From assembly GCA_023134715.1 (NCBI GenBank), contig JAGLUP010000006.1, forward strand, positions 75,305 to 139,304: 64,000 bases of DNA. The letters are read 5' to 3'. The DNA is from Candidatus Parcubacteria bacterium (GTDB lineage Bacteria > Patescibacteriota > Minisyncoccia > Minisyncoccales > JAGLUP01). Below are positions 40,796 to 48,608 of the stretch, one piece after another. The first letter of the stretch is position 1, and each line of letters begins with the position of its first letter. Under the pieces are notes generated by a model. The model searched no databases and was not told the origin of the DNA. It saw only the letters and a program-made list of their open reading frames with translations. The position numbers and the translations under genes are program-made.

Positions 40796-40846
40796 CGGAG
40801 ACTCGTCCTCCCCTACAAACGCAGGAGGTCGGGTCTCCTTTGTTTT
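40796..40846. repeat. strong GC-rich hairpin upstream of the SGNH gene
   Basis: GGAGACTCGTCCTCC pairs with GGAGGTCGGGTCTCC with two mismatches around an 11-nt loop, next to CTTTGTTTT. A similar CAAAGGA...TCCTTTG hairpin is at 41216-41294. Confidence 0.55.
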
Positions 40847-40918
40847 ACTGATATATTATTTTTATTATAGCAAATATATTTAAAATCGCAACTATCGCGC
40901 GCTCATAAAAACCAAAAG

Positions 40919-40942
40919 AAAAAAGGGACGATTCCCTTTTTA
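40919..40942 (-). terminator. intrinsic terminator of the small zinc-ribbon gene
   Basis: AAAAGGGA/TCCCTTTT stem with an ATCG loop and an extended T/A base, 20 nt past the stop. Confidence 0.7.
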
Positions 40943-40961
40943 TTTATTATTTTATCTATAT

Positions 40962-41132
40962 CTATGAATACAACTCTTTCCTTGCTAACTGAAATCGGTT
41001 TTCACTAACAACTACCCCGCACTTATTACAGCAACAATCATTTGTTCCATAAGGATCTTTAATAATCTTTCCCTTACATCCTAACTCATAGCAATCTCCT
41101 ATTATTTTCCAATTTTTTGACGTTCCTGACAT
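40962..41132 (-). CDS. 56-aa zinc-ribbon protein
   Basis: A 56-residue protein starting MSGTSKNWKIIGDCYELGCK and ending FQLARKELYS. It has cysteines in DCYELGC and NDCCCNKCGVVV, enough for a zinc site. No family recognised. It has SD AGAGG 9 nt before the ATG, a TTGACT promoter at 41183-41211 and a terminator, so it is a complete single-gene unit resembling the cassettes at 20-21.5 kb. Confidence 0.65.
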   Translation of the reverse strand: MSGTSKNWKIIGDCYELGCKGKIIKDPYGTNDCCCNKCGVVVSENRFQLARKELYS

Positions 41133-41182
41133 TTTTAATGTGCCTCTTTTATTTATATATAATTTTATTTATATAATAAACT

Positions 41183-41211
41183 ATAATGCCACATTAAAAT
41201 AAAAAAGTCAA
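41183..41211 (-). promoter_or_regulatory. promoter of the 56-aa zinc-ribbon gene
   Basis: Minus-strand TTGACT (41206-41211), 17-bp spacer, CATTAT (41183-41188). The -10 is imperfect. Confidence 0.5.
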
Positions 41212-41215
41212 AATA

Positions 41216-41294
41216 AAAAACAAAGGAGGACGCCGCCCTCAGCGAGGGCGAACCTCGCCAAGAATTTTCTGGACGGGGGCTTCCTTTGTTTTTG
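41216..41294. repeat. GC-rich hairpin element with CAAAGGA/TCCTTTG ends
   Basis: AAACAAAGGAGG pairs with the distal TTCCTTTGTTT. Inside, CGCCCTC/GAGGGCG forms another hairpin. GC content far exceeds the surroundings. Related to 40796-40846. Confidence 0.55.
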
Positions 41295-41340
41295 ATAAAT
41301 AAAAGCAAAATCAAACTATACCTCTATTCGCTTATAAATC

Positions 41341-41372
41341 GCAATATAACTTTCCCGCAATATAACTTTTCC
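41341..41372. repeat. 16-bp tandem repeat (GCAATATAACTTTCCC), two units
   Basis: GCAATATAACTTTCCC followed directly by GCAATATAACTTTTCC. Same period as the array at 41381. Confidence 0.6.
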
Positions 41373-41380
41373 AAACTTCT

Positions 41381-41444
41381 CCCATCAAAATCCTTTCCCA
41401 TTGAAATCCTTTCCCATTGAAATCCTTTCCCATTGAAATCCTTT
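41381..41444. repeat. 16-bp tandem repeat (CCCATTGAAATCCTTT), four units
   Basis: Four head-to-tail 16-bp units, the first with one variant site (CCCATCAAAATCCTTT). The array ends exactly where the palindrome at 41445 begins. Confidence 0.85.
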
Positions 41445-41484
41445 GTATAACGCATATAGCACGATCGTTGTATATGTGTTATAC
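41445..41484. repeat. CGATCG-centred dispersed palindrome, copy 3
   Basis: 40-bp near-perfect palindrome centred at 41464.5, starting GTATAACGCATATAGC. It is 69 bp past the stop of the PaaX/Cas2-like gene and abuts the 16-bp tandem array. Confidence 0.85.
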
Positions 41485-41553
41485 TCTGTAGCCCGCAATA
41501 AAAAGCAAAAAATAAAAAATAAGATAAAAAATCAAATTTTTATTTATTTAAAA

Positions 41554-42108
41554 TTAAATTTCTATCTCTTTAATCAGGAAAATTTTTACAAATTTATCCA
41601 ATAAAAAAGCTCTTATTATTTTTTCTAAATCTTTACTTACCTCATAAGGCGAAATCCAAATGCTTCGTTGAAGTTTCTGAAACCCTAAATTATATAAAAA
41701 TTTTCTGAAGTTATCTCTATATTTTCTTTTCTTTTCTGGAATATCAAAAATTACCATAATCCATTTTTTATCTTTTCGCTTTTTTAATTTTGATTTAAAT
41801 TTTGGATTTAATTTATATTCTACTGTAAGCGCTTTTTGTTTTCCTTTTACGGTCAATAAAATTCCCCTCCCCTCTTCTAAATTCTTGATTTTAATATATC
41901 CTTTCTTTTTTAAATAATTAATAAATTGCCCGAACTGCCTCTTGCTTCTTTTCCGTTCATACTCCCGCCAAAATTTAAAACTATCTGGATTGCAAACATC
42001 TCTCCAGCTTCTTACTGTGAATATCTCGTGTGGTTCGGCAATTTTCCCTAATTCTTCAAAAACAGAATATAAATCCCATAAAAATTTGTCTGTTAAGGGA
42101 ATTTTCAT
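41554..42108 (-). CDS. PaaX-like regulator with Cas2-like domain
   Basis: A 184-residue protein. The N-terminal 100 residues are a winged-helix type region (RKRSKRQFGQFINYLKKKGY, then EGRGILLTVKGKQ). The C-terminal 70 residues match a Cas2-like ferredoxin fold: KWIMVIFDIPEKKRKYRDNF, FRKFLYNLGFQKLQRSIWIS. This is the layout of PaaX-type repressors; in CPR genomes such proteins are often named Cas2. No cas1 or CRISPR array is visible. The start MKIPLTDKF at 42108 is chosen since the longer start lies inside the palindrome. A -10 TATAAT at 42118-42123 gives a nearly leaderless mRNA, and the palindrome overlaps it, suggesting autoregulation. Confidence 0.75.
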   Translation of the reverse strand: MKIPLTDKFLWDLYSVFEELGKIAEPHEIFTVRSWRDVCNPDSFKFWREYERKRSKRQFGQFINYLKKKGYIKIKNLEEGRGILLTVKGKQKALTVEYKLNPKFKSKLKKRKDKKWIMVIFDIPEKKRKYRDNFRKFLYNLGFQKLQRSIWISPYEVSKDLEKIIRAFLLDKFVKIFLIKEIEI

Positions 42109-42117
42109 CTTAAAATT

Positions 42118-42123
42118 ATTATA
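42118..42123 (-). promoter_or_regulatory. -10 element of the PaaX/Cas2-like gene, overlapped by palindrome copy 4
   Basis: Minus-strand TATAAT 10 nt before the ATG. A -35 resembling TACAAC lies 17 bp upstream within the palindrome. A bound repressor on the palindrome would block polymerase. Confidence 0.5.
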
Positions 42124-42157
42124 ACACATATACCACGATCGTTGTATATGTGTTATA
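42120..42157. repeat. CGATCG-centred dispersed palindrome, copy 4 (probable operator)
   Basis: 38-bp near-perfect palindrome centred at 42138.5, one mismatched pair, same sequence as copy 2. It sits between the PaaX/Cas2-like gene start and the SdpI stop. Confidence 0.85.
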
Positions 42158-42164
42158 CAACCTT

Positions 42165-42803
42165 TTAGCTTTTTAATTCTTTTTGATATTCGAAATAAGA
42201 ATAAGCGATTAAATAAACGCTGATAAAAATTACCGGAACTATAATAAAAATAAAAGCATAGTCCTCTAAAATAATTCCCAATAAAGCAATTATTCCCGCT
42301 ATTTTGAATAACCTGCCGCCTAATTTATGTGTCTTATTCCAAACTATTTCACTGCTTAAAGTCCACGGAGTTTTAATTCCAATAAACCAATTTCTTTTAG
42401 CGTTTTCCATTAAAACGCCGCAATAATAAAACAAAGCGCCCAAAGCAGGCATCATCAGCTGAACCATATTAAATCTAAAACCAAGATTCCAAAAAATAGT
42501 TAAAATATAGACATACAAAAGAAAACCAATAATTAAAACAATAAATCCATCATAATATTTTCTAAACTTTTCAATATTTTGCTTTAAAGGATCTATCTTA
42601 GGAACTAAAAGGAAAAGCAAGAATAAACCAATAGAAAACATTGGCATTAAAAATAAAGCCCAAAATCTTGGCATATAATCATCTACCTCCCCCCTACTGT
42701 TCCAATGCGACGCCATTTTTTCCGGCATCTGAGGATACAAATAAACACCAATCAAAAATGATATTAAAATTAGTCCTAATGTAATTACTACGCTTTTCTT
42801 CAT
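42165..42803 (-). CDS. SdpI-family membrane protein
   Basis: A 212-residue protein with about six transmembrane segments. The N-terminal DUF1648-type motif is YPQMPEKMASHWNSRGEVDD, and the C-terminal SdpI part contains NAKRNWFIGIKTPWTLSSEI and WNKTHKLGGRLFKIAG. B. subtilis SdpI gives immunity to the SdpC toxin and relays a signal; most homologues are uncharacterised. It overlaps the last cohesin-like gene by 4 bp, so it ends that operon. Confidence 0.88.
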   Translation of the reverse strand: MKKSVVITLGLILISFLIGVYLYPQMPEKMASHWNSRGEVDDYMPRFWALFLMPMFSIGLFLLFLLVPKIDPLKQNIEKFRKYYDGFIVLIIGFLLYVYILTIFWNLGFRFNMVQLMMPALGALFYYCGVLMENAKRNWFIGIKTPWTLSSEIVWNKTHKLGGRLFKIAGIIALLGIILEDYAFIFIIVPVIFISVYLIAYSYFEYQKELKS

Positions 42804-44254
42804 ATTTCTTCAATGTCTTTTAGTTCTTTTTTTATAACTCGTTCAATGTCAGCTAAATTTTTCAAAAGCTCTTTCTCCGCTTGTTTTTCTTCTTCAGTTA
42901 ATGCTCGCTGTTGCTTGGCTTTCCTGAAGAGCTTGAGCTGAAGCTCTATATCTTTGCAAAGTTCATTATATTCTTTATAAAATTTATTTTTCAAATCTTT
43001 GCTTTCTCTTTTAATGGCTCGCTGAGTATTTATAATCCTAAAGAAAAGATAAATAAGAATAATCAGCAAAATAAGCAAAAGAATAAGAAGGAGTAAGTTG
43101 AACAAGGAATAATCTATGAACCAGGGACCAAGAACAAAACCAGAAAGAATAACCTTGACAATATATTCTTTGGAAGGATAACTTATTGCTCCCAGAGCGT
43201 CTTTTGCTTTTGCTGAAATTATATATTTGCCTGATTTAAACAAGCCATCTTCATTGATTAACCAATCTCCTTTTTCATTGCTTTTTGTTTCCCATTTTTT
43301 TATCAACTCTTGAGCTTTCTCAAAGAAAACAATTACTGTGTAACCAGGCGCAGCTGTTCCCTCTATGTGAAACACTTCTTCTCCTGATATAAAGGTCTCA
43401 GGACAGACAGCAACTTCAGGCGCAGGAATTGACTCTACGTTAATCTCTGAAAAAGCAGTAAAGGCATTTCCGGCATTATCTATTGCCTTAACTTCTAATG
43501 TATAAACTCCGGGCTCTTGAAGAGGTATTTTGTAAGGATTTGCTTGCGGCTCCATTAATGTTAAAATATCTTGCTCCCCGATTTTAATTTCGTAATGGTT
43601 TATTCCTGAATCGTCATCTTTTGCTTCAAAATATAAAAGAGGATGAGGATTAGCAGGATAACCTTCATTATCCACGATTATCTCAAAAGGCTCAGGCGGT
43701 TCGGTATCAATTTTAATTTTTTCAGAAATGTTTATAAAATAACTGCCTCCTTTGCTTAATTTAAAAATATTAGTTCCTCTCCCGTCGTCGGCTAAAATTA
43801 TCTCTTTTCCAAAATATAATTTTGCCTGGCCTGAAAATTTTCCCTGAAAAATTACATTCAACACTTTTCCAGAACTGCCAGTATATCCAGGAGAAGGCAG
43901 TCCTCCTCCAAAAATAATTGTGCCTGCTCCATTAGAATAAACCGGCTCTTTAACCCACATACCAAAAATAGAATTGGTCTTTGAGACCTTTATTACTTTT
44001 AATTGAGCAGAAGGATAATAAAGCACAGCTTGAGCCGCGTTAACAGCCGCTCCATCTGTATTAAGCATTATATTTACAGAAAAACTCTGCCCAATATTAT
44101 AACTCCCCTGAGATGGAGAAAGACAAAGAGAAGCCCCCTCAGCCCTTACGGGCTGCGCTAAACCAACGCCAAACAACAAGAACACTAAACCGACACAAAA
44201 CCAAAAATTTCGCGTCTGTTTCGTGTATAAGTTTCGTGTTGGTTTAGTGTTCAT
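42800..44254 (-). CDS. cohesin-domain surface protein 1
   Basis: A 484-residue exported, membrane-anchored protein. A signal region (RNFWFCVGLVFLLFGVGLAQ) precedes a cohesin-like domain (about residues 40-175; ASLCLSPSQGSYNIGQSFSV, GGGLPSPGYTGSSGKVLNVI). Ig-like segments follow (HYEIKIGEQDILTL, YTLEVKAIDNAGNAFTAFSE) with an extra Big-type domain (VFHIEGTAAPGYTVIVFFEK). A transmembrane helix (about residues 380-405) leads to a cytoplasmic coiled coil. It is one of four tandem paralogues and the only one with the extra domain. Its N-terminus (MNTKPTRNLYTKQTRN) is encoded by the dispersed repeat. Confidence 0.82.
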   Translation of the reverse strand: MNTKPTRNLYTKQTRNFWFCVGLVFLLFGVGLAQPVRAEGASLCLSPSQGSYNIGQSFSVNIMLNTDGAAVNAAQAVLYYPSAQLKVIKVSKTNSIFGMWVKEPVYSNGAGTIIFGGGLPSPGYTGSSGKVLNVIFQGKFSGQAKLYFGKEIILADDGRGTNIFKLSKGGSYFINISEKIKIDTEPPEPFEIIVDNEGYPANPHPLLYFEAKDDDSGINHYEIKIGEQDILTLMEPQANPYKIPLQEPGVYTLEVKAIDNAGNAFTAFSEINVESIPAPEVAVCPETFISGEEVFHIEGTAAPGYTVIVFFEKAQELIKKWETKSNEKGDWLINEDGLFKSGKYIISAKAKDALGAISYPSKEYIVKVILSGFVLGPWFIDYSLFNLLLLILLLILLIILIYLFFRIINTQRAIKRESKDLKNKFYKEYNELCKDIELQLKLFRKAKQQRALTEEEKQAEKELLKNLADIERVIKKELKDIEEI

Positions 44255-44280
44255 AGGTTTCGTGTTCGGTCTCGTGTTTA
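44204..44280. repeat. degenerate GTTTCGTGT repeat at a cohesin gene junction
   Basis: Successive variants of GTTTCGTGT and GTTTAGTGT. Read on the minus strand they encode the HETEHETYEH tail of the upstream protein and the MNTKPTRNLYTKQT head of the next. Confidence 0.7.
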
Positions 44281-45563
44281 AATTTTTCTTCCATCTTCTT
44301 GAATTGTTCTTTCCTTCTTCTCATTATTTTCTGATGCCTTGTCCATAAATAATATCCAATTAAAATAATTATAATTATTAAAATTAAAATTAAAATCCAC
44401 CAAGGGAAAGAAACTCCTTTAAACTGAATTCCCTTTTTGTTTAAAGATATTCCGTCTGGAAAAATTTGAAGTTTTACTGTCCCCTCTTTCCAATTTCCAG
44501 CTTTATCATAAGCCCTTACTACAATTAAATATTTTCCTATTTCTAAAGAAGGCAATCTATAAGGAGTGGTTATTTCCACAAAAAAACCAGTTGGTTTTTC
44601 TTTCTTCTCTTTTGTGATGTCAATATATTTAATCTCATAGTGGTCTAATCCAGAAAGCGCGTCAGTGGTTATAAACGAAACTAAGGGTTGTTTTTCGCTT
44701 GTTTTTAAAGACGGTTCCACTGTCGGAGTAAAACCAGCCGGAGAGCCAGCGTCAATTTGAACTAAATAGTGGCTTGTTCCTCCCCAAACATTTTCTTTTT
44801 CCACTTTTACATGAAAATACCAAATTCCGTCTTCCACCTCGCCATAAGAGACCGAAGCGTAATCTCCTTCTGCTCTGTTATCAGGCGTCCCGGTTGGATC
44901 TTGGTCAAAACTGTAACTAAAATTAGCTGCTCCCTCCTCTCTTTCCCAGCCAAAAGTAGGATTATTGTTTTTATACCACCTATTCTTATCAGAATGAGTT
45001 AAAGAAAAGACATTAGGCCCTTCAGGCGGAGGAACTACAAGATTATAAACTCCCCTTCCCATTGAGGTTAAAATATCTGTTCCATCAGGGTCATTTCTAA
45101 GAACCTTGGAAGAATCCAAAAAAACAATTGATGTTTCTCCGGGAGAAAGAACTCTAAAAGTAACAGTAGAAACTAAACCCGAAGAGGTATTAATCCCTGG
45201 AGAAGGAATGCCGCCCATAAAACTCAAAGTTCCTTCAGTGTTGGAATAAGCAGGTTGAGATATCCAGACAGAAATAAAGGACTTGCCTGCTGTTGGGCTT
45301 GCTACTTGAAGTTTTGTTGGATCAAATTTTAAATTTACTTCAACAGCGTTAATATCCTCTCCATTAGTATTAACAAAAATAGAAACATCAAAAGTACTGC
45401 CGATAAAAAAACTCCCTGAAGAAGGAGAAAGATATAAAGAAGCCCCCTCAGCCCTTACGGGCTGCGCTAAACCGACACTAAACAACAAGAACACTAAACC
45501 GACGCCAAACCAAAAGTTTCGCGTCTGTTTCGTGTATAAATTTTGTGTCTGTTTAGTGTCCAT
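44244..45563 (-). CDS. cohesin-domain surface protein 2
   Basis: A 439-residue protein: signal region (GVGLVFLLFSVGLAQPVRAE), cohesin-like domain (SLYLSPSSGSFFIGSTFDVS, FVNTNGEDINAVEVNLKFDP, GGIPSPGINTSSGLVSTVTF), the 'SLTHSDKNRWYKNNNPTFGW' module and a second Ig-like module (HYEIKYIDITKEKKEK, VVRAYDKAGNWKEG), then a C-terminal transmembrane helix and a short basic cytoplasmic tail ending HETEHETYEH. Start MDTKQTQN at 45563 overlaps the upstream stop by 11 bp. Close paralogue of the genes at 45553 and 46983. Confidence 0.85.
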   Translation of the reverse strand: MDTKQTQNLYTKQTRNFWFGVGLVFLLFSVGLAQPVRAEGASLYLSPSSGSFFIGSTFDVSIFVNTNGEDINAVEVNLKFDPTKLQVASPTAGKSFISVWISQPAYSNTEGTLSFMGGIPSPGINTSSGLVSTVTFRVLSPGETSIVFLDSSKVLRNDPDGTDILTSMGRGVYNLVVPPPEGPNVFSLTHSDKNRWYKNNNPTFGWEREEGAANFSYSFDQDPTGTPDNRAEGDYASVSYGEVEDGIWYFHVKVEKENVWGGTSHYLVQIDAGSPAGFTPTVEPSLKTSEKQPLVSFITTDALSGLDHYEIKYIDITKEKKEKPTGFFVEITTPYRLPSLEIGKYLIVVRAYDKAGNWKEGTVKLQIFPDGISLNKKGIQFKGVSFPWWILILILIIIIILIGYYLWTRHQKIMRRRKEQFKKMEEKFKHETEHETYEH

Positions 45564-45592
45564 AGGTTTCGTGTTCTGTTTCGTGTTTAAGT
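45474..45592. repeat. degenerate GTTTCGTGT repeat at a cohesin gene junction
   Basis: Same word family as at 44204, spanning the stop of cohesin 3 and the start of cohesin 2. Confidence 0.65.
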
Positions 45593-46977
45593 TTTTCTTC
45601 TAATTCTTGTTTTTCTTTTTTAAATTCCTGCTTTAATTGTTCGGATTGCATTTCTCTCTGTTCAATTTTTTTAATCTCATCTAACGCTTCCCTTATTTCT
45701 TTTATTCCTTTCTTAAATCCAAACCTGCCTCTGGTTGAAAAATAAAAAATCAAAGACCCTGTTCCTAAAATTAAAACGGTTATGATAAAATAAATTATCC
45801 ACCATGGGAAAAGAACGCCTTTTACCTGAATTCCTCTTCCCTCTATATAAGAAACAAAAGGAGCAATCAGCTGAAATCGAACTTCTCCTTCCTGCCAGTT
45901 CCCTGCTCTGTCATAAGCTCTAATAATAACACTGTATTTCCCTTGTTTTTTATCCGACATTCTAAGAGGAGAAACAGCTTCTGTAAAAAAGGGCTGCTGA
46001 ATCGGTATTTGATTAAGGTCTCTTACGCTTACCTCATAATAATCTATCCCTGAATGCGAATCTTGGGTCTCAAAATAAATAAAACGAGAATAAGTTTCTG
46101 CTTGTGGAACAAATTTTTGAGGAGGAGTTTTATCAATTTTTACTGAAAAATGACTGGTCTTTCCCCAAATTCCCTGCTTTTTAGCTCTCAGATGAAAATA
46201 CCAAATTCCATCAGCAACATCGGTATAAGATTTAAAACTAATTTCTCCTTCGGAAACAGTATCTGGAACTTCTTTTGGATTTTGAGAAAAACTAAAACTA
46301 AAATTAGAAAGCCACTCGGCTTTTTCCCAAAAAAAACTGGGATTAGAATCACTATACCAAAGGTCAGAGTCAGGATGAGTTAACGACATTATTTTTGGTC
46401 CCTCGGGATGAGGAATTAAAATTTCGTAAACACCGTTGATATTTGTGGTAAAAATCGGCGTGCCTTTTCCGTCAGACAAAAGCAACTTTGAAGAATCTAA
46501 AATTTCAATCTTAGCTTTTCCAGACGACTTTGCCCTAAAAGTAATCGTAGAGACCAAACCTGAAGAAGTCATAATTCCTTCAGGCATTCCCCCTTTAAAA
46601 GAAATAGTTCCTCCGCTATTGGAATAACTCGGAGGAACTATCCACTCTGAAATAAAAGATTTTGTTGCTGTGGGAGATGTTACCTGTAAAATCTCCGGAG
46701 GAAATTTTAAATCAAGCTCTACTGCGTTGATTTTCTGATTCTTGGTATCAACATAAACAGAAACAGAAAACGTGCTCCCTACAAAAAAAGTTCCCTGCGA
46801 TGGAGCGAGATAAAGCGAAGCCCCTGCCGCCTTTACGGACTGCGCTAAACCGACGCTAAACAAAAACACTAAACCGACACTAAACCAAAAGTTTCGCGTC
46901 TGTTTCGTGTATAAGTTTTGTGTCTGTTTCGTGTCCATAGGTTTCGTGTATAAGTTTCGTGTCTGTTTCGTGTTCAT
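45553..46977 (-). CDS. cohesin-domain surface protein 3
   Basis: A 474-residue protein (456-461 if a later Met is used; two of the N-terminal repeats each begin MDTKQTQNLYTK or MNTKQTRNLYTK). Signal region VGLVFLFSVGLAQSVKAAGA, cohesin-like domain (SLYLAPSQGTFFVGSTFSVS, AVELDLKFPPEILQV, GGMPEGIMTSSGLVSTITFR), the LTHPDSDLWYSDSNPSFFW module, and an Ig-like module (IIRAYDRAGNWQEGEVRFQL). A transmembrane helix and a charged coiled coil (EALDEIKKIEQREMQSEQLK) follow, ending in HETEHETYGH. Tandem duplication has extended the N-terminus. Confidence 0.85.
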   Translation of the reverse strand: MNTKQTRNLYTKPMDTKQTQNLYTKQTRNFWFSVGLVFLFSVGLAQSVKAAGASLYLAPSQGTFFVGSTFSVSVYVDTKNQKINAVELDLKFPPEILQVTSPTATKSFISEWIVPPSYSNSGGTISFKGGMPEGIMTSSGLVSTITFRAKSSGKAKIEILDSSKLLLSDGKGTPIFTTNINGVYEILIPHPEGPKIMSLTHPDSDLWYSDSNPSFFWEKAEWLSNFSFSFSQNPKEVPDTVSEGEISFKSYTDVADGIWYFHLRAKKQGIWGKTSHFSVKIDKTPPQKFVPQAETYSRFIYFETQDSHSGIDYYEVSVRDLNQIPIQQPFFTEAVSPLRMSDKKQGKYSVIIRAYDRAGNWQEGEVRFQLIAPFVSYIEGRGIQVKGVLFPWWIIYFIITVLILGTGSLIFYFSTRGRFGFKKGIKEIREALDEIKKIEQREMQSEQLKQEFKKEKQELEEKLKHETEHETYGH

Positions 46978-46981
46978 AAGT
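46846..46981. repeat. degenerate GTTTCGTGT repeat, longest tract
   Basis: About 130 bp of tandem variants (GTTTCGTGTATAAGTTTTGT-like units) that encode the repeated TKQTRNLYTKPMDTKQTQN head of cohesin 3. Confidence 0.7.
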
Positions 46982-46982
46982 T

Positions 46983-48158
46983 TTATGCCAGTTTAACGTT
47001 CTGCTGTCGGTTTCGTGATTTAATCACCTGCCAAATTATTGCAAGTCCGATTAAAATCAACAAAAGGATAGCCATATCTTTCCATGTCGCTTTATATGGT
47101 GGTGTAATTTCCGCTATTCTTTTATTTCCCGCTTTATCAATCGTTTTAACTAATATCTTGCTTCTCAAGCTCTGGTCTTCCAGTAAATAAGGACTCTCCC
47201 CTACTTTCCAACCTTTTTTGGCGATTTTTAGCGTCCATATTCGCGGTATTTCGCGTATCTCATAATGCTCAATTCCCGAGGTCTTGTCATCGGCCGCGAA
47301 AACCAAATAATTCTTTCCTTCAATTTCAGTAATTTTTGGCTCAAATTCCTCTGGAGCCGCAGTATCAATCATTGCCCGAAAACTCACTTTCGGTCCCCAC
47401 TCTCTTTCGCGACTTTCACGTAAAAGAAAGTAATAAATTCCATCGCCTTGTTCTTTAAAATCATACTCCATCGCTCCCATCCAAAATGCCACTCCCTCTT
47501 TGGGCTCTGGCTCATCTGAAATTTCATCTGGTTCAGCTTGAGGATCTCGGCTTAAAATCCAACTATATTCTGCTCCTTCAACTAAATCCCAATAAAGAGA
47601 AAGTATATTATTGTTATACCATTTATTTTGGTCTGGATGCGATTCAGAGGAAATCCCGGGCAAGCCCTCTGGCTGTTTTAAAATTTCATATTCTCCTTGT
47701 AAAAAATTTGATTGGGCTAACGAACCCTCTCCGTCATTTAATAAAATCTTAGAATTATTTTCAAAAGCAATTTTTGCTTTGCCAAGAGCTTCTGCTGAAA
47801 AAATAATCTTAGCCAATAAGCCGTCTCCCTTGAATCCATTCGGCGTCCCGCCGGCAAAAGAAATTTTTCCATTTTTAAATTCCGGCTTTTTTACAAAAAA
47901 TTTTAAAATTGAATCTCCTTTGCTGAAATCAATCGCTTCTAATAAATTTGAAGGAAATGTTAAATACGCCTCAACCGCGTTTATTTCTTCTCCCTCAGTG
48001 TCTATTCTAAGCTCGGTTAAAAAACTATCTCCTTGATAAATTGTCTGCGATTGCGGCGCCAAATATAAACTCGCCGCCTGGCCTCCAAAAGGCCACACTA
48101 AACAGACACTAAACAAAACACTAAACAGAATCGAAACCTTTTTATTTTTTTGAACCAT
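46983..48158 (-). CDS. cohesin-domain surface protein 4
   Basis: A 391-residue paralogue with signal peptide (ILFSVLFSVCLVWPFGGQAA), cohesin-like domain (SLYLAPQSQTIYQGDSFLTE, EGEEINAVEAYLTFPSNLLE, GGTPNGFKGDGLLAKIIF), the SSESHPDQNKWYNNNILSLY module, the Ig-like module (HYEIREIPRIWTLKIAKKGW), one C-terminal transmembrane helix and a short basic tail. It lacks the repeat-encoded N-terminal head of the others and may be the least altered copy. Its start overlaps the GxxExxY gene by 17 bp. Confidence 0.82.
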   Translation of the reverse strand: MVQKNKKVSILFSVLFSVCLVWPFGGQAASLYLAPQSQTIYQGDSFLTELRIDTEGEEINAVEAYLTFPSNLLEAIDFSKGDSILKFFVKKPEFKNGKISFAGGTPNGFKGDGLLAKIIFSAEALGKAKIAFENNSKILLNDGEGSLAQSNFLQGEYEILKQPEGLPGISSESHPDQNKWYNNNILSLYWDLVEGAEYSWILSRDPQAEPDEISDEPEPKEGVAFWMGAMEYDFKEQGDGIYYFLLRESREREWGPKVSFRAMIDTAAPEEFEPKITEIEGKNYLVFAADDKTSGIEHYEIREIPRIWTLKIAKKGWKVGESPYLLEDQSLRSKILVKTIDKAGNKRIAEITPPYKATWKDMAILLLILIGLAIIWQVIKSRNRQQNVKLA

Positions 48159-48528
48159 AGATTCTTCTAATTATTTGCACACCATCTGGCATGCCGAAAT
48201 TTATAAGATAACCTAATTTATAACCAGAAACTTTCAAATAATACCAAAATTGTTTAATATCTTCCTGTATTAAATTAGGTTTAACTTTTAATTCAATAAA
48301 AATAATATTATTTACTACTAAATCTGGAATATAAGTACCTACCTTTTTATTATTATATAAAATATCAATTCTTTTTTCTTTCTCTACAGCCAAGCTCTTG
48401 TTTTTCAAACCTAAATAAAATGAGTTTTGATAAACCTTTTCTTTGTGCCTATTTCTAAATTGTTTATAAATATCAAAAGCCACTCCTTGAATAATATATG
48501 ATTCTTGTTTATATAATAATTCTGCCAT
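48142..48528 (-). CDS. GxxExxY family protein
   Basis: A 128-residue member of the GxxExxY family, a PD-(D/E)XK-like nuclease fold. It begins AELLYKQESYIIQGVAFDIY and has IPDLVVNNIIFIELKVKPNL, in which D and E-x-K match the active site, and QFWYYLKVSGYKLGYLINFG. Family function is uncertain. It sits between the dockerin gene and the cohesin paralogues as an apparent insertion, overlapping the next gene by 17 bp. Confidence 0.8.
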   Translation of the reverse strand: MAELLYKQESYIIQGVAFDIYKQFRNRHKEKVYQNSFYLGLKNKSLAVEKEKRIDILYNNKKVGTYIPDLVVNNIIFIELKVKPNLIQEDIKQFWYYLKVSGYKLGYLINFGMPDGVQIIRRIYGSKK

Positions 48529-48531
48529 AAG

Positions 48532-48572
48532 TTTAGAGTCAGTTTCGTGTAGAGTTTAGTGTCGGTTTAGTG
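48532..48572. repeat. degenerate GTTTCGTGT/GTTTAGTGT repeat
   Basis: Three to four variants of the word between the GxxExxY start and the dockerin hairpin. Confidence 0.55.
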
Positions 48573-48608
48573 CAGGATAATTTTTAACTTATGTTAAAAA
48601 TTATCCTG
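48573..48608. terminator. perfect 16-bp stem hairpin overlapping the dockerin stop
   Basis: CAGGATAATTTTTAAC pairs with GTTAAAAATTATCCTG around a TTAT loop. The stem contains the TAA stop of the dockerin gene. There is no long T-run beyond it, but the stem itself is A/T-rich. Confidence 0.6.

Noticed and set aside
41381-41444. Possible CRISPR array next to a Cas2-like gene
   Set aside because: The four 16-bp units are directly tandem with no spacers between them, and no cas1 or effector gene is visible.
41554-42108. Functional CRISPR-associated Cas2
   Set aside because: The winged-helix N-terminus and lack of cas genes fit a PaaX-type regulator. The Cas2 resemblance is limited to the fold of the C-terminal domain.
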